Assembly (NCBI RefSeq): GCF_037029465.1
Contig: NZ_JAYMEM010000006.1
Span: 235,266 to 299,265 of the forward strand
DNA: 64,000 nt
From: Mesoflavibacter sp037029465
GTDB taxonomy: Bacteria > Bacteroidota > Bacteroidia > Flavobacteriales > Flavobacteriaceae
Direction: 5' to 3'
The notes under the pieces: generated by a model
The model's input: only the letters and a program-made list of their open reading frames with translations
What the model was told of the DNA's origin: nothing
The model's database searches: none
In this document: in pieces, positions 1-8,049 of the stretch
How the letters are laid out: every line of letters begins with the position of its first letter
How positions within the stretch are numbered: the first letter of the stretch is position 1
Position numbers and translations under genes: made by a program

Positions 1-182
1 GCGTTTTTAATTATTGGGTTTTTTCTAAACTTTAATTTAATATGTCTTACAATTACTCCAGTTAATGGTATTCCAGCAGAAACAGATGCTCCTGCTCCTA
101 AAAAAACAATAGCTTTATCTTTTCCTTCTGTTTTTGCTTTATCTAATAGATATGCTAAATATTGTATTGTACTTTTATTCAT
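1..182 (-). CDS. SIR2-like domain protein, N-terminal fragment (cut by window edge)
   Basis: Only the first 60 codons are visible; the rest lies left of base 1. The ATG is at 182, nine bases after the stop of the PRPP-synthetase homologue, so the two are very likely cotranscribed. Residues 27-39 read FLGAGASVSAGIP, the NAD-binding glycine-rich loop of SIR2-fold proteins. The loop is followed by LTG rather than the DFRS/DFRG of sirtuin deacetylases, which points to the SIR2-like NADase/defence group (as in Thoeris ThsA or DSR-type proteins) and away from protein deacetylation. That group hydrolyses or binds NAD+ through this loop; whether this protein does is inference. Its place behind an NrtR-type regulator and a PRPP-synthetase homologue supports a link to NAD metabolism. 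The full domain composition cannot be seen. Confidence 0.75.
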   Translation of the reverse strand, partial: MNKSTIQYLAYLLDKAKTEGKDKAIVFLGAGASVSAGIPLTGVIVRHIKLKFRKNPIIKN

Positions 183-191
183 ACCCTAAAT

Positions 192-1031
192 TTAATCTTT
201 TAATAATTCTTTAATCTCAATCTGCTCCACACCATTCTCAAAAGTTTTAAAACTATCTGTTGTAAATATTTTAGTAAAGTGTTGGTTTAATACCTTAAAG
301 CCTTTATTAAATATCCCATGACTTACAGCCAAATACAAATTTCCTGCGTTTTTGTTTTTTAGCTCTTTAGCCAAGCCAATAAAGGTTCCGCCACCATCAC
401 AAATATCATCAACTATTAAACAATCTTTTTCTTTTAAATCCTCTTCATAGACTTTAAACCCTTCTAATTTTCCGTTTTTTACATTTCGTTTTTTTGAACA
501 TTCTATTACTGGTTTTCCACCTAAAAACTCGGACACTTTATAAATCTTTTTTAGTGCTCCACCATCTGGTGAGATTAACAAAATATCTTTATCTAAAGCA
601 GATACTACTTTCCGAATAAATAAATGGTTAGTAATCACCGCACAGTTATTCAAAACAGCTGGCGTAACTTCAGAATGTGGATCGTAAATTGTGATTTTAT
701 TTAAATTCAATTGGTTTAATAAATCAGCATACACTTTTATCGACAACGGTTCGCCTATTACCATAACCCTATCTTGCCTTGCTGCTGGAAAATAAGGTAT
801 AAATACGTTTAGTATTTCAACACCATACCGTCTTAATGCATCTACAGCTAAAAGCAACAAGCCAAAATCATTAAAAGATTGAATCCTAGTTGTGATAGTA
901 ACTTCGGTTTGATTAGAAACATCTGTCAAAATCTTAATATGAGGCTCACCACCAGAAAAGGTAAAAATCTCAAACTGAATATTATTTTCTGATTGAAAAG
1001 GCTGAAATTGAGCGTCTAAGTTTAAATACAT
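192..1031 (-). CDS. PRPP-synthetase homologue (ribose-phosphate pyrophosphokinase family), divergent short form
   Basis: 279 residues, shorter than housekeeping Prs (about 310). The catalytic flexible-loop motif RQDR is at 85-88, DPHSE at 117-121 (DLHAE in Prs), SPDGG at 154-158 and the PRPP-binding loop VDDICDGGGT at 207-216. Canonical Prs has VDDMIDTGGT, so the Thr is replaced by Gly. The family transfers pyrophosphate from ATP to ribose 5-phosphate; relatives found beside nicotinamide phosphoribosyltransferase genes feed NAD salvage, and phage NARP1 uses a homologue acting on ADP-ribose. Which substrate is used here is not decidable by reading. No NAMPT gene is visible; a SIR2-like gene follows instead. 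It has its own promoter with an operator over the -7 box, so it is probably under the neighbouring NrtR regulator. Confidence 0.85.
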   Translation of the reverse strand: MYLNLDAQFQPFQSENNIQFEIFTFSGGEPHIKILTDVSNQTEVTITTRIQSFNDFGLLLLAVDALRRYGVEILNVFIPYFPAARQDRVMVIGEPLSIKVYADLLNQLNLNKITIYDPHSEVTPAVLNNCAVITNHLFIRKVVSALDKDILLISPDGGALKKIYKVSEFLGGKPVIECSKKRNVKNGKLEGFKVYEEDLKEKDCLIVDDICDGGGTFIGLAKELKNKNAGNLYLAVSHGIFNKGFKVLNQHFTKIFTTDSFKTFENGVEQIEIKELLKD

Positions 1032-1052
1032 TTTGCGTTGTTTTTACACAAA
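1032..1052. promoter_or_regulatory. Putative NrtR operator at the PRPP-synthetase promoter
   Basis: A 21-bp imperfect palindrome with arms TTTGCGTT and TACACAAA around a 5-bp spacer, directly against the start codon at 1031. It has the same length and spacing as the sites at 1084-1104 and at 1788-1812, with two arm mismatches. It overlaps the -7 box, as expected for a repressor site. Confidence 0.6.
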
Positions 1053-1078
1053 TTTAAATTAAATTTTTTTAGCTACAA
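1049..1078 (-). promoter_or_regulatory. Bacteroidota-type promoter for the PRPP-synthetase/SIR2 operon
   Basis: On the minus strand TTG (1078-1076), 19 bases, then TAAATTTG (1056-1049). This matches the TTG-N19-TAnnTTTG consensus of the primary sigma factor in Bacteroidota exactly. Transcription would start close to base 1042, only about 11 bases before the ATG, with the operator across it. Confidence 0.65.
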
Positions 1079-1083
1079 AATTA

Positions 1084-1104
1084 TTTGTGTTATTTTTACA
1101 CAAA
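1084..1104. promoter_or_regulatory. Putative NrtR operator upstream of the PRPP-synthetase promoter
   Basis: A 21-bp palindrome with arms TTTGTGTT and TACACAAA and a 5-bp spacer (one mismatch; the inner 7-base arms TTTGTGT and ACACAAA are perfect). It overlaps the last codons of the regulator gene and lies just upstream of the -33 element of the next gene. Confidence 0.6.
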
Positions 1105-1788
1105 CTTAATTTCAAAATGGAAACCTTCCTGTAAAAGTGCGTTGTATTTCTTTTGATTAAACTTGAAGAGTTTAGCTGGTCTGCCACTTCCTTTTTGGCT
1201 TATTTTGTCAGTCTCTTCTAGAATGTCGAAGCTTAAGATTTTCTTTCTGAAGTTACGTCTATCGATGTCTTTTTCTAAAATGGAAGTATATAAATGTTCA
1301 AGATCTGAAAACGGAAATTCTTTATTTAACAAATCAAATCCAATAGGTTGATAGGTTAACTTAGCTTTTAGACGCTCTTTAGCCATGTCTAAAATTTTCT
1401 TATGGTCAAATGCTAATTTTGGTAATTTATCTAAGGTGAACCATTGTGCTTCAACAGCATCTGTACTAGCCTCAATTTTAAAATGATGCGGTTTTACCAA
1501 AGCAAAATAGCTTACGGCTACTACCCTATTTCTAGGATCTCGATTAGGCTCACCAAAAGTGTACAATTGCTCTAAATAATCAATGGTAACACCTGTTTCT
1601 TCCCTGAGTTCTCGTTTAACAGCTGCTTCTAAAGACTCCTCTTCCAAAACCAATCCACCAGGTAAAGCCCAAGCATCTTTAAATGGTTCTACTCCTCTTT
1701 TAATCAATAAAACAGATAAGGATTTTTTTGATTCGTAACCAAAAACCACTGCATCTACAGCTATTTTTATATTTTGATTTAAAGTCAT
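1096..1788 (-). CDS. nrtR: NrtR-type Nudix transcriptional regulator
   Basis: 230 residues from the ATG at 1788. An upstream TTG in frame is possible but would run through a perfect operator palindrome, so I reject it. Residues 44-67 carry an intact Nudix box (G-x5-E-x7-REL-x-EE-x-G-V). The C-terminal third, from about 150, is a winged-helix region containing a GSGRPAKLF segment, the layout of NrtR. NrtR proteins repress NAD-biosynthesis and related genes and are released by ADP-ribose or NAD-pathway metabolites. Palindromic sites lie at its own promoter and twice in front of the next gene, which fits autoregulation plus control of the PRPP-synthetase/SIR2 operon. The gene ends 64 bases before that operon starts. 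An ADP-ribose hydrolase without regulatory function is the alternative, made less likely by the C-terminal domain. Confidence 0.85.
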   Translation of the reverse strand: MTLNQNIKIAVDAVVFGYESKKSLSVLLIKRGVEPFKDAWALPGGLVLEEESLEAAVKRELREETGVTIDYLEQLYTFGEPNRDPRNRVVAVSYFALVKPHHFKIEASTDAVEAQWFTLDKLPKLAFDHKKILDMAKERLKAKLTYQPIGFDLLNKEFPFSDLEHLYTSILEKDIDRRNFRKKILSFDILEETDKISQKGSGRPAKLFKFNQKKYNALLQEGFHFEIKFV

Positions 1789-1814
1789 TTTTGTGTACAC
1801 TTTACACAAAAATA
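1788..1814 (-). promoter_or_regulatory. NrtR autoregulatory operator and overlapping -7 box
   Basis: A perfect inverted repeat with 10-base arms TTTTTGTGTA (1788-1797) and TACACAAAAA (1803-1812) around 5 bp, touching the start codon. On the minus strand TATTTTTG (1814-1807) is a good -7 box inside the right arm; no clear -33 TTG is seen. This is the best copy of the three operator-like palindromes. Confidence 0.65.
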
Positions 1815-2819
1815 CTAATTCTTATAATACTGCCTAATAATTTCTTCCGCTGGTTTATTTTGTGGTGTAAACATATTGTCTTTTGCGCCGCCAGATTGCT
1901 CGTAATTATGAAACCACTTCCAAACAAATCCGCCTGCAAACCAGTCTTCTTTCCAAAAAGTTTCAAATAAAGCTTTTGTGGTATTTGTTTGCGCTTCAAG
2001 ATTTGGAGTCGCCTCATAATTACCAGTTGTCCATGGTTTTTCACCAGAAAAATCAAAACTACGATAACCAAACTCGGTAAACAAAATAGGTTTTTTGCTG
2101 GTTTGCTGCACGTTTTTAATATCTGGCAAATGCAAATTCCAACCTTTTAAACAATCTGCTTCAGTTGGTGTTTTTAAATTACTTACAGGAAAATAAGCAT
2201 CTATACCAACATAATCTAAATCAGACCAAAATGGTGTTTTTGTAAACTCGTTCCAGTTGGCTGCATATGTCAGTTTACCTTTATAAATTGCTCTAGTTTT
2301 TTTAATTAATTGTGTCCAAAACTTTGGTCTATATGCTACAAAATTTTCTAATTCGGTACCGATGCATAACATTTCGGCATTGACCTCTTTGGCTACTTTT
2401 GCAAAATCTAAAATAAAATTTTCATATGCCTTCTCTAGTTCTTGCCATTCTTCTTCAGAATTCATCTTAATAAAACCTGTAAATTCGCCACGCCAAACCC
2501 AAATTTGAGGTTTAATCATCACTTTAATTTGCTGTTTTTTTAGTGCTTCAACGTACTGTTTTACACCTTCGCCAGTTTCGCCAAACCATTGTCTATCGGT
2601 GTTGTAAATTATTTCTGGATGCTGTAAATTTTTGATAAAACCAAAGGGCATTATTGCCGCATAATTAGCGTTTAAATCTACGACAGGCTTGATATGTTTT
2701 TCAGAAATACTATCTCGAGACGCTACAAAACTTATACCATTAATTTTTTCAATCTTTGGTGAAGTCATGCTACACGCACAACACAAAAGCAATATAGAAA
2801 TCTGAAAAATTAACCGCAT
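1815..2819 (-). CDS. GH113-like glycoside hydrolase lipoprotein
   Basis: 334 residues from the ATG at 2819; the longer reading needs a TTG. It starts with a hydrophobic segment and a Cys-rich lipobox (Cys13-Cys16), so it is probably a lipidated periplasmic or outer-membrane protein. The body is a TIM-barrel of the GH113 beta-mannanase-like type. Likely acid/base Glu156 lies in GTELE and nucleophile Glu249 in FTEFG, on the expected barrel strands, with aromatic WVWRGEF and GGFVWKW segments lining the cleft. The GH113 family cuts beta-1,4-mannan; many flavobacterial relatives are uncharacterised, so the substrate is unproven. It stands alone, not within a polysaccharide locus, and ends 26 bases upstream of the Nudix gene. 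An 8-base-arm palindrome lies between it and the divergent flavoprotein gene. Confidence 0.75.
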   Translation of the reverse strand: MRLIFQISILLLCCACSMTSPKIEKINGISFVASRDSISEKHIKPVVDLNANYAAIMPFGFIKNLQHPEIIYNTDRQWFGETGEGVKQYVEALKKQQIKVMIKPQIWVWRGEFTGFIKMNSEEEWQELEKAYENFILDFAKVAKEVNAEMLCIGTELENFVAYRPKFWTQLIKKTRAIYKGKLTYAANWNEFTKTPFWSDLDYVGIDAYFPVSNLKTPTEADCLKGWNLHLPDIKNVQQTSKKPILFTEFGYRSFDFSGEKPWTTGNYEATPNLEAQTNTTKALFETFWKEDWFAGGFVWKWFHNYEQSGGAKDNMFTPQNKPAEEIIRQYYKN

Positions 2820-2866
2820 AAGTCTGAATTTATCAATAAATTTAAACAAACTTGGAAAAAAGGATT

Positions 2867-2885
2867 AAGGTTTTAACAAAACCTT
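2867..2885. repeat. Perfect 19-bp palindrome between divergent genes
   Basis: AAGGTTTT-AAC-AAAACCTT, centred in the 94-bp region between the leftward GH113-like gene and the rightward flavoprotein gene. It may be an operator or simply a hairpin; there is no T-run. Confidence 0.4.
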
Positions 2886-2913
2886 CGACTTAAAGCCTAA
2901 CTAAAACCAAAAT

Positions 2914-4218
2914 ATGGAGCACGTTATTATTATTGGTAACGGAATTTCGGGAGTTACCTTAGCACGACATATTAGAAAATTATCTGATAAAAAAATCACA
3001 ATCATTTCTGCTGAAAGTGATTATTTTTTCTCTCGTACGGCGTTAATGTATGTCTACATGGGACACATGAAGTTTGAGCACACACAACCCTACGAAAATT
3101 GGTTTTGGAAGAAAAATAATATCGAATTAAAAAAACGCTACGTTAACAGTATTGATACCGACAACAAAACACTTCATTTTGCAGAAGGTGACCAAATGAA
3201 CTATGATAAATTAGTGATTGCAACAGGTAGCAAACCTAATAAATTTGGTTGGCCAGGTGAAGACCTAAAAGGCGTACAAGGCTTGTACAGCAAACAAGAT
3301 TTAGAAAACCTTGAAATCTATGCACCGAACAACAAAGTCTGTAAACGCGCAGTCATTGTTGGTGGCGGATTGATTGGTATTGAATTGGCAGAAATGTTTA
3401 ATTCTAGAAATATCCCGGTAACATTTTTGGTACGAGAAAGCAGTTTTTGGAACAGCGTTTTACCAGAAGGCGAAAGCCAAATGATAAATAGACACATTAA
3501 AAATCATCATATCGATTTAAGACTTTCAACTAATTTGAAAGAAATCATTTCTGATGAAAACGGAAAAGTAAAATCCATCATCATTGAAGACACTGGCGAA
3601 GAAATTCCTTGTGATTTTGTAGGCTTAACTGCTGGTGTCTCACCCAATATTTCATTTTTAAAAGAAAGTAAAATCGACACCAACAAAGGTGTTTTAGTCA
3701 ATCGTTTTTTAGAAACCAACATTAAAGATGTGTATGCAATTGGTGATTGCGCCGAACAGCGTGAAGCTATCAGTAATCGCAGACCAATTGAAGCGGTTTG
3801 GTATACTGGACGCATGATGGGAGAAACTTTAGCGCAAACCATTTGCGGCAATAAAACGGAATACAAACCAGGACATTGGTTTAACAGCGCAAAATTTTTA
3901 GATATTGAATATCAAACGTATGGTTGGGTAAATGGCAAAAAAGGAAAACCTGATTACGAAGCTCATTTCCATTGGAAACATGAAGACTACACCAAATGTA
4001 TGACTATAGCTTATCACAGAGACACAAATCAATTTTTAGGCATCAATACCTTTGACATAAGGCTACGTCACGACGTTTTTGATAAATGGCTTACCGAAAA
4101 ACGTGATTTAGACTATGTGATTAACCATTTAGAAGCAGCCAATTTTGATCCAGAATTCTATAAGCGATTTGAAAACCAGATAAAAGCAAGCTATAATAAC
4201 ACCTTACAAACTAACTAA
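2914..4218 (+). CDS. FAD/NAD(P)H-dependent oxidoreductase (nitrite/rubredoxin reductase-like)
   Basis: 434 residues. An N-terminal FAD-binding Rossmann motif GNGISGVTLARH (about 7-18), an internal NAD(P)H motif VGGGLIGIELAE (about 149-160) and the C-terminal FAD signature VYAIGDCAE (about 269-277) define the class I pyridine-nucleotide flavoprotein family. The enzyme would pass electrons from NAD(P)H through FAD to an acceptor. The next gene begins one base after its stop and encodes a membrane polyferredoxin, so a two-part electron-transfer unit is a fair inference; the true acceptor is unknown. No redox-active CxxC disulfide is seen, which separates it from thioredoxin reductases. It is likely cytoplasmic. 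Confidence 0.85.
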   Translation: MEHVIIIGNGISGVTLARHIRKLSDKKITIISAESDYFFSRTALMYVYMGHMKFEHTQPYENWFWKKNNIELKKRYVNSIDTDNKTLHFAEGDQMNYDKLVIATGSKPNKFGWPGEDLKGVQGLYSKQDLENLEIYAPNNKVCKRAVIVGGGLIGIELAEMFNSRNIPVTFLVRESSFWNSVLPEGESQMINRHIKNHHIDLRLSTNLKEIISDENGKVKSIIIEDTGEEIPCDFVGLTAGVSPNISFLKESKIDTNKGVLVNRFLETNIKDVYAIGDCAEQREAISNRRPIEAVWYTGRMMGETLAQTICGNKTEYKPGHWFNSAKFLDIEYQTYGWVNGKKGKPDYEAHFHWKHEDYTKCMTIAYHRDTNQFLGINTFDIRLRHDVFDKWLTEKRDLDYVINHLEAANFDPEFYKRFENQIKASYNNTLQTN

Positions 4219-4219
4219 C

Positions 4220-5803
4220 ATGAGCTTAAAATTAAATTACAGCATGTCTTTGGCTAATTCTTATGGATTAACAAAAACTCAAAAAATAGCTTCAGCAGTT
4301 GGTATTCTTGGTTTATTCATTTTGGTTTTAGCTTTATTTAATGTTCAATTTCCTAATAAAGCAATTACGCTGACTATCGCTTTAAGCCTAATGTTTATTG
4401 GCGCTATTTGGTTTTCTAATAGTTTGTATTTAGACAAATCTAAAGGCATAAAAAATGATGGTGTTTGGTTTAAATCTTTATCCGCTAGAGGACTAATTGG
4501 TTGGTTAATTGGTGTTGTTTTAACCTTATTTTACATCGTACTTTATTTTTATCCGCAATATTTAGGTTTAGCTCAAAAAGGTGAAGAAAACACAGGTTTG
4601 GTTGCGCTTTTTGATCCGTTAAGTCAGCTTTTAAGCGGAAGAAACGCCAGCCAATGGTTTGTTTATGGTACGCTATACACGGTCGCTATTTTGGTTTTTG
4701 GCTATAAATTCATTTTAAAATATAGACACAATCGCTATGAACAAATTAGGACTATATCTGTCATGTTTTTTCAATTGGCTTTTGCGTTTTTAATTCCAGA
4801 ATTTATGTACGTAATGAATAGCGATTTACCGTACTACGATTTAAAAAATATTTGGCCTCTTAACTATTATAACTTCGAAAGTTATCGCATAAAAGCCTTT
4901 ATCAGTGCTGAAAATATCGGTTTAGCGATGCTAATTTTTGGTATCGTTTCAATATTTGTCATCACACCAATTTTAACCTACAAATATGGTAAACGCTGGT
5001 ATTGTTCTTGGGTTTGTGGTTGTGGTGCATTAGCCGAAACTGCTGGTGATAGCTTCAGGCAATTAAGCGACAAATCTCAATTTGCTTGGAAGGTAGAGCG
5101 TTGGGTAATTCACTCGGTTTTAGTATTTGTAGTACTTATGACTACTGCTGTCATACATAGTTATTTGGGTAATGACACAAGCAAATATTGGCTTACAAAA
5201 TCGTCGTTTTTAATATTTGTAGCTTCATTTTTGACCTTAATTTTTGTTGGAACATTTATTTTTAAACGTAAAGAATTAGCTAAAGACGCCAAATATGGTG
5301 CGATTGGCTACTTTGTGATTATTATGTCCTTATTTGCGTTGCATTATTTCGGCAAAGACAATTCGCTATTTTTATTTAAATCTGAAAGCTTAAGAAAAAG
5401 CTACGGATTTTTAATCGGTTCTATATTTTCTGGTGTTATTGGCACTGGCTTCTACCCTATTTTTGGTAGTCGTGTTTGGTGCAGATTTGGTTGTCCTATG
5501 GCGGCAATTTTAGGATTTCAACAACGCTTATTTTCAAAATTCAGAATTACAACCAATGGTGGACAATGTATTTCTTGTGGAAATTGCTCAACCTATTGCG
5601 AAATGGGAATTGACGTACGTGCCTATGCTCAAAAAGGCGAAAACATTGTACGATCAAGCTGTGTTGGATGTGGAATTTGCAGTGCTGTTTGCCCAAGAGG
5701 CGTTTTAAAATTAGAAAATGCCAGCATGAAAGGTCGCATAAACCCTAACGAAATCCTTCTTGGAAACGATGTAGACTTAATGGATTTAATAAATAACAAA
5801 TAA
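4220..5803 (+). CDS. Membrane polyferredoxin (NapH/NosR/CcoG-like 4Fe-4S protein)
   Basis: 527 residues with about eight hydrophobic segments. Two Cys pairs sit at membrane edges (CSWVCGCG around 263 and CRFGCP around 424), the NapH/NosR arrangement. The C-terminus carries two 4Fe-4S motifs of the CxxCxxCxxxC type, CISCGNCSTYC and CVGCGICSAVC (about 452-495). Such proteins move electrons between the membrane and soluble partners. It follows the flavoprotein at one base, so an NAD(P)H to FAD to Fe-S to membrane route is the natural reading. No denitrification, nitrate or cytochrome oxidase assembly genes are near, so the acceptor stays open. Confidence 0.85.
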   Translation: MSLKLNYSMSLANSYGLTKTQKIASAVGILGLFILVLALFNVQFPNKAITLTIALSLMFIGAIWFSNSLYLDKSKGIKNDGVWFKSLSARGLIGWLIGVVLTLFYIVLYFYPQYLGLAQKGEENTGLVALFDPLSQLLSGRNASQWFVYGTLYTVAILVFGYKFILKYRHNRYEQIRTISVMFFQLAFAFLIPEFMYVMNSDLPYYDLKNIWPLNYYNFESYRIKAFISAENIGLAMLIFGIVSIFVITPILTYKYGKRWYCSWVCGCGALAETAGDSFRQLSDKSQFAWKVERWVIHSVLVFVVLMTTAVIHSYLGNDTSKYWLTKSSFLIFVASFLTLIFVGTFIFKRKELAKDAKYGAIGYFVIIMSLFALHYFGKDNSLFLFKSESLRKSYGFLIGSIFSGVIGTGFYPIFGSRVWCRFGCPMAAILGFQQRLFSKFRITTNGGQCISCGNCSTYCEMGIDVRAYAQKGENIVRSSCVGCGICSAVCPRGVLKLENASMKGRINPNEILLGNDVDLMDLINNK

Positions 5804-5817
5804 TCCAAAAACAATTG

Positions 5818-5825
5818 TATTTTTG
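5818..5825 (+). promoter_or_regulatory. Putative -7 box before the DPM1-like gene
   Basis: TATTTTTG matches TAnnTTTG, 20 bases before the ATG at 5846. No TTG is found at the ideal -33 distance. Confidence 0.35.
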
Positions 5826-5845
5826 CGCTAAGATTATAAGCCTAA

Positions 5846-6553
5846 ATGCCCAAAATAAAAGTCATTATTCCCGCTTTTAACGAGCAAGATTCAATAGCAA
5901 AAGTAATACAAGATATTCCTTCTTTAGTAGAAGAAATAATTGTAGTTAGCAACAATTCTACAGATCTTACAGAAATCAACGCTAAAAATGCTGGAGCAAC
6001 CGTTTTAACCGAAAATAACAAAGGTTATGGATACGCGTGTTTGAAGGGTATGGATTATATTGCTTCTACTTCGCTTAGCGATCCGTCTAAAAAACCTGAT
6101 ATTATTGTGTTTTTAGATGGCGATTATAGTGATTATCCTGAAGAACTTACAAAAATAATTGCTCCAATTATTGAAGATAATATAGACTTAGTTATAGGTA
6201 GTCGCGTTAAAGAATTAAGAGAAGATGGTGCTATGACGCCTCAACAAATCTTCGGAAATTGGCTAGCAACCAACTTAATGTCAATTTTTTTTAACGCTAA
6301 ATTTACAGACCTTGGTCCCTTTAGAGCCATAAAGTACGAAAAGCTGCTAGCCCTTAATATGGTTGACAAAACCTACGGTTGGACAGTAGAGATGCAACTA
6401 AAAGCACTAAAACAAAAACTAAGTTATACGGAAGTACCTGTAAACTACAGAAATAGAATTGGCGTCTCAAAAGTTTCAGGAACGATAAAAGGTAGTATAT
6501 TTGCAGGCATAAAAATTTTGTCCTGGATCTTTAAATATAGTTTTAAACAGTGA
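5846..6553 (+). CDS. GT2 polyprenyl-phosphate sugar transferase (DPM1/DolP-mannose synthase-like)
   Basis: 235 residues forming one GT-A domain. VIIPAFNEQDSI lies near the N-terminus, the metal-binding region VFLDGDYSDYPE near 92-103, and VIGSRV near 117-122; there is no C-terminal membrane anchor. Family members move mannose or glucose from the nucleotide sugar to a polyprenyl phosphate on the cytoplasmic face. Its stop overlaps the GTG start of the next GT2 gene by four bases (GTGA), so both are cotranscribed. A GT-C type membrane transferase that could use such lipid-linked sugar lies a little downstream. The sugar is not determined. Confidence 0.85.
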   Translation: MPKIKVIIPAFNEQDSIAKVIQDIPSLVEEIIVVSNNSTDLTEINAKNAGATVLTENNKGYGYACLKGMDYIASTSLSDPSKKPDIIVFLDGDYSDYPEELTKIIAPIIEDNIDLVIGSRVKELREDGAMTPQQIFGNWLATNLMSIFFNAKFTDLGPFRAIKYEKLLALNMVDKTYGWTVEMQLKALKQKLSYTEVPVNYRNRIGVSKVSGTIKGSIFAGIKILSWIFKYSFKQ

Positions 6554-8040
6554 TTTTAGAAACCACATTAATAGTCATTTACAGCATTTCGTTAATTTTA
6601 ATATTCATGTATGCGTTAGCGCAATTAAACTTAATGTTTAATTATTTAGCGGCTCAACGTAAAAAAGATAAATGCCCTAAATTAGACCTTAACAATCCAG
6701 AAGAAGTACCATACGTAACCATACAACTTCCAGTATTTAACGAGTTGTATGTTATGGATAGATTATTAGACAATATTGCGTTGATAGATTATCCAAAGGA
6801 CAAGTTAGAAATTCAGGTATTAGACGATTCTACAGACGAAACCGTAATCACAACCAAAGCACACGTAGATAAATTAGCAGCAACAGGATTAGACATCAAA
6901 CATATTACTAGAACCAACAGACAAGGGTTTAAAGCTGGTGCATTAAAAGAAGGATTAGAAGTTGCAAAAGGAGAATTTATCGCCATTTTTGATGCAGATT
7001 TCCTTCCAGATCACGACTGGCTACAAAAAACCATTCCGTATTTTAAAAATGATAAAATAGGTGTTGTACAAACCCGTTGGGCACATATCAACCGCGATTA
7101 TTCAACGTTAACAAAAATACAAGCTTTTGCTTTAGATGCACATTTTACTTTAGAGCAAGTAGGTCGTAATAGCAAAGGTCACTTTATCAATTTTAATGGT
7201 ACAGCTGGTGTTTGGCGTAAAGAGTGTATTATTGACGCAGGAAATTGGGAAGGCGACACACTTACAGAAGACTTAGATTTAAGTTACCGTGCGCAGCTAA
7301 AAAACTGGGAATTTAAATACCTAGAAGATGTTGAAACTCCTGCAGAATTACCTGTTGTAATTAGTGCAGCAAGATCACAGCAATTTAGATGGAATAAAGG
7401 TGGCGCAGAAAACTTTAGAAAAATGCTTTGGCGTGTTTTAACTAGTAAGAATATATCAGTAAAAACAAAATTACACGGTATTTTACACTTGTTAAATAGT
7501 ACCATGTTTTTAAATGTATTAATTGTGGGTATTTTAAGCATACCAATGCTTTACATTAAAAACGAATATGCACATTTAAGACCATATTTTTATATCATGA
7601 GCTTTTTTGTGATGAGTACCATTATCTTCTTTGTTTGCTACTGGATTATGTACAAACGTAGTCATGGCAACACGTTTAAAGACTTTATCAAATATATTGG
7701 TATGTTTTTTACGTTTTTCTCAATTGCAATGGGCTTTTCTTTACATAATTCTATTGCGGTTTTAGAAGGACATATTGGAAAACGTAGCGAATTTGTACGT
7801 ACGCCAAAATTCAACATTAGTTCACTTAAAGATAGTTGGAAAGGCAATAAATACTTACGCAAAAACATAAGTATTAACGTTGTTTTTGAAGGTCTTTTAA
7901 TGATCTATTTTGCTTTTGGAATGTACAGCGCGTTTATTGTTGGTGATCAAGGTGGTGATTTTGGATTATTCCCTTTCCACTTAATGCTTACAATTGGTTT
8001 TGGATTTGTATTCTTTAAGTCTTTAACGTCAAAAGCTTAG
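6550..8040 (+). CDS. Cellulose-synthase-like GT2 membrane glycosyltransferase
   Basis: 496 residues starting at a GTG that overlaps the previous stop. An N-terminal membrane helix is followed by a processive-type GT2 domain: VLDDSTDE (D1), FDADFLP (DxD), TEDLDLS (catalytic Asp) and QQFRW (QxxRW). Three to four C-terminal membrane helices follow. The D,D,D,QxxRW set is that of cellulose synthase, CsbB-like and beta-glucan/mannan synthases. The product could be an exopolysaccharide or glycolipid. No PilZ domain or cellulose-synthesis accessory genes are present, so cellulose itself is unlikely. The region just downstream holds a cloverleaf repeat. Confidence 0.85.
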   Translation: MILETTLIVIYSISLILIFMYALAQLNLMFNYLAAQRKKDKCPKLDLNNPEEVPYVTIQLPVFNELYVMDRLLDNIALIDYPKDKLEIQVLDDSTDETVITTKAHVDKLAATGLDIKHITRTNRQGFKAGALKEGLEVAKGEFIAIFDADFLPDHDWLQKTIPYFKNDKIGVVQTRWAHINRDYSTLTKIQAFALDAHFTLEQVGRNSKGHFINFNGTAGVWRKECIIDAGNWEGDTLTEDLDLSYRAQLKNWEFKYLEDVETPAELPVVISAARSQQFRWNKGGAENFRKMLWRVLTSKNISVKTKLHGILHLLNSTMFLNVLIVGILSIPMLYIKNEYAHLRPYFYIMSFFVMSTIIFFVCYWIMYKRSHGNTFKDFIKYIGMFFTFFSIAMGFSLHNSIAVLEGHIGKRSEFVRTPKFNISSLKDSWKGNKYLRKNISINVVFEGLLMIYFAFGMYSAFIVGDQGGDFGLFPFHLMLTIGFGFVFFKSLTSKA

Positions 8041-8049
8041 TTTTTTTGG

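Noticed and set aside
1096..1809. A longer NrtR frame from a TTG at 1809
   Set aside because: The added codons are the operator palindrome itself; the ATG at 1788 directly after it gives the usual family start.
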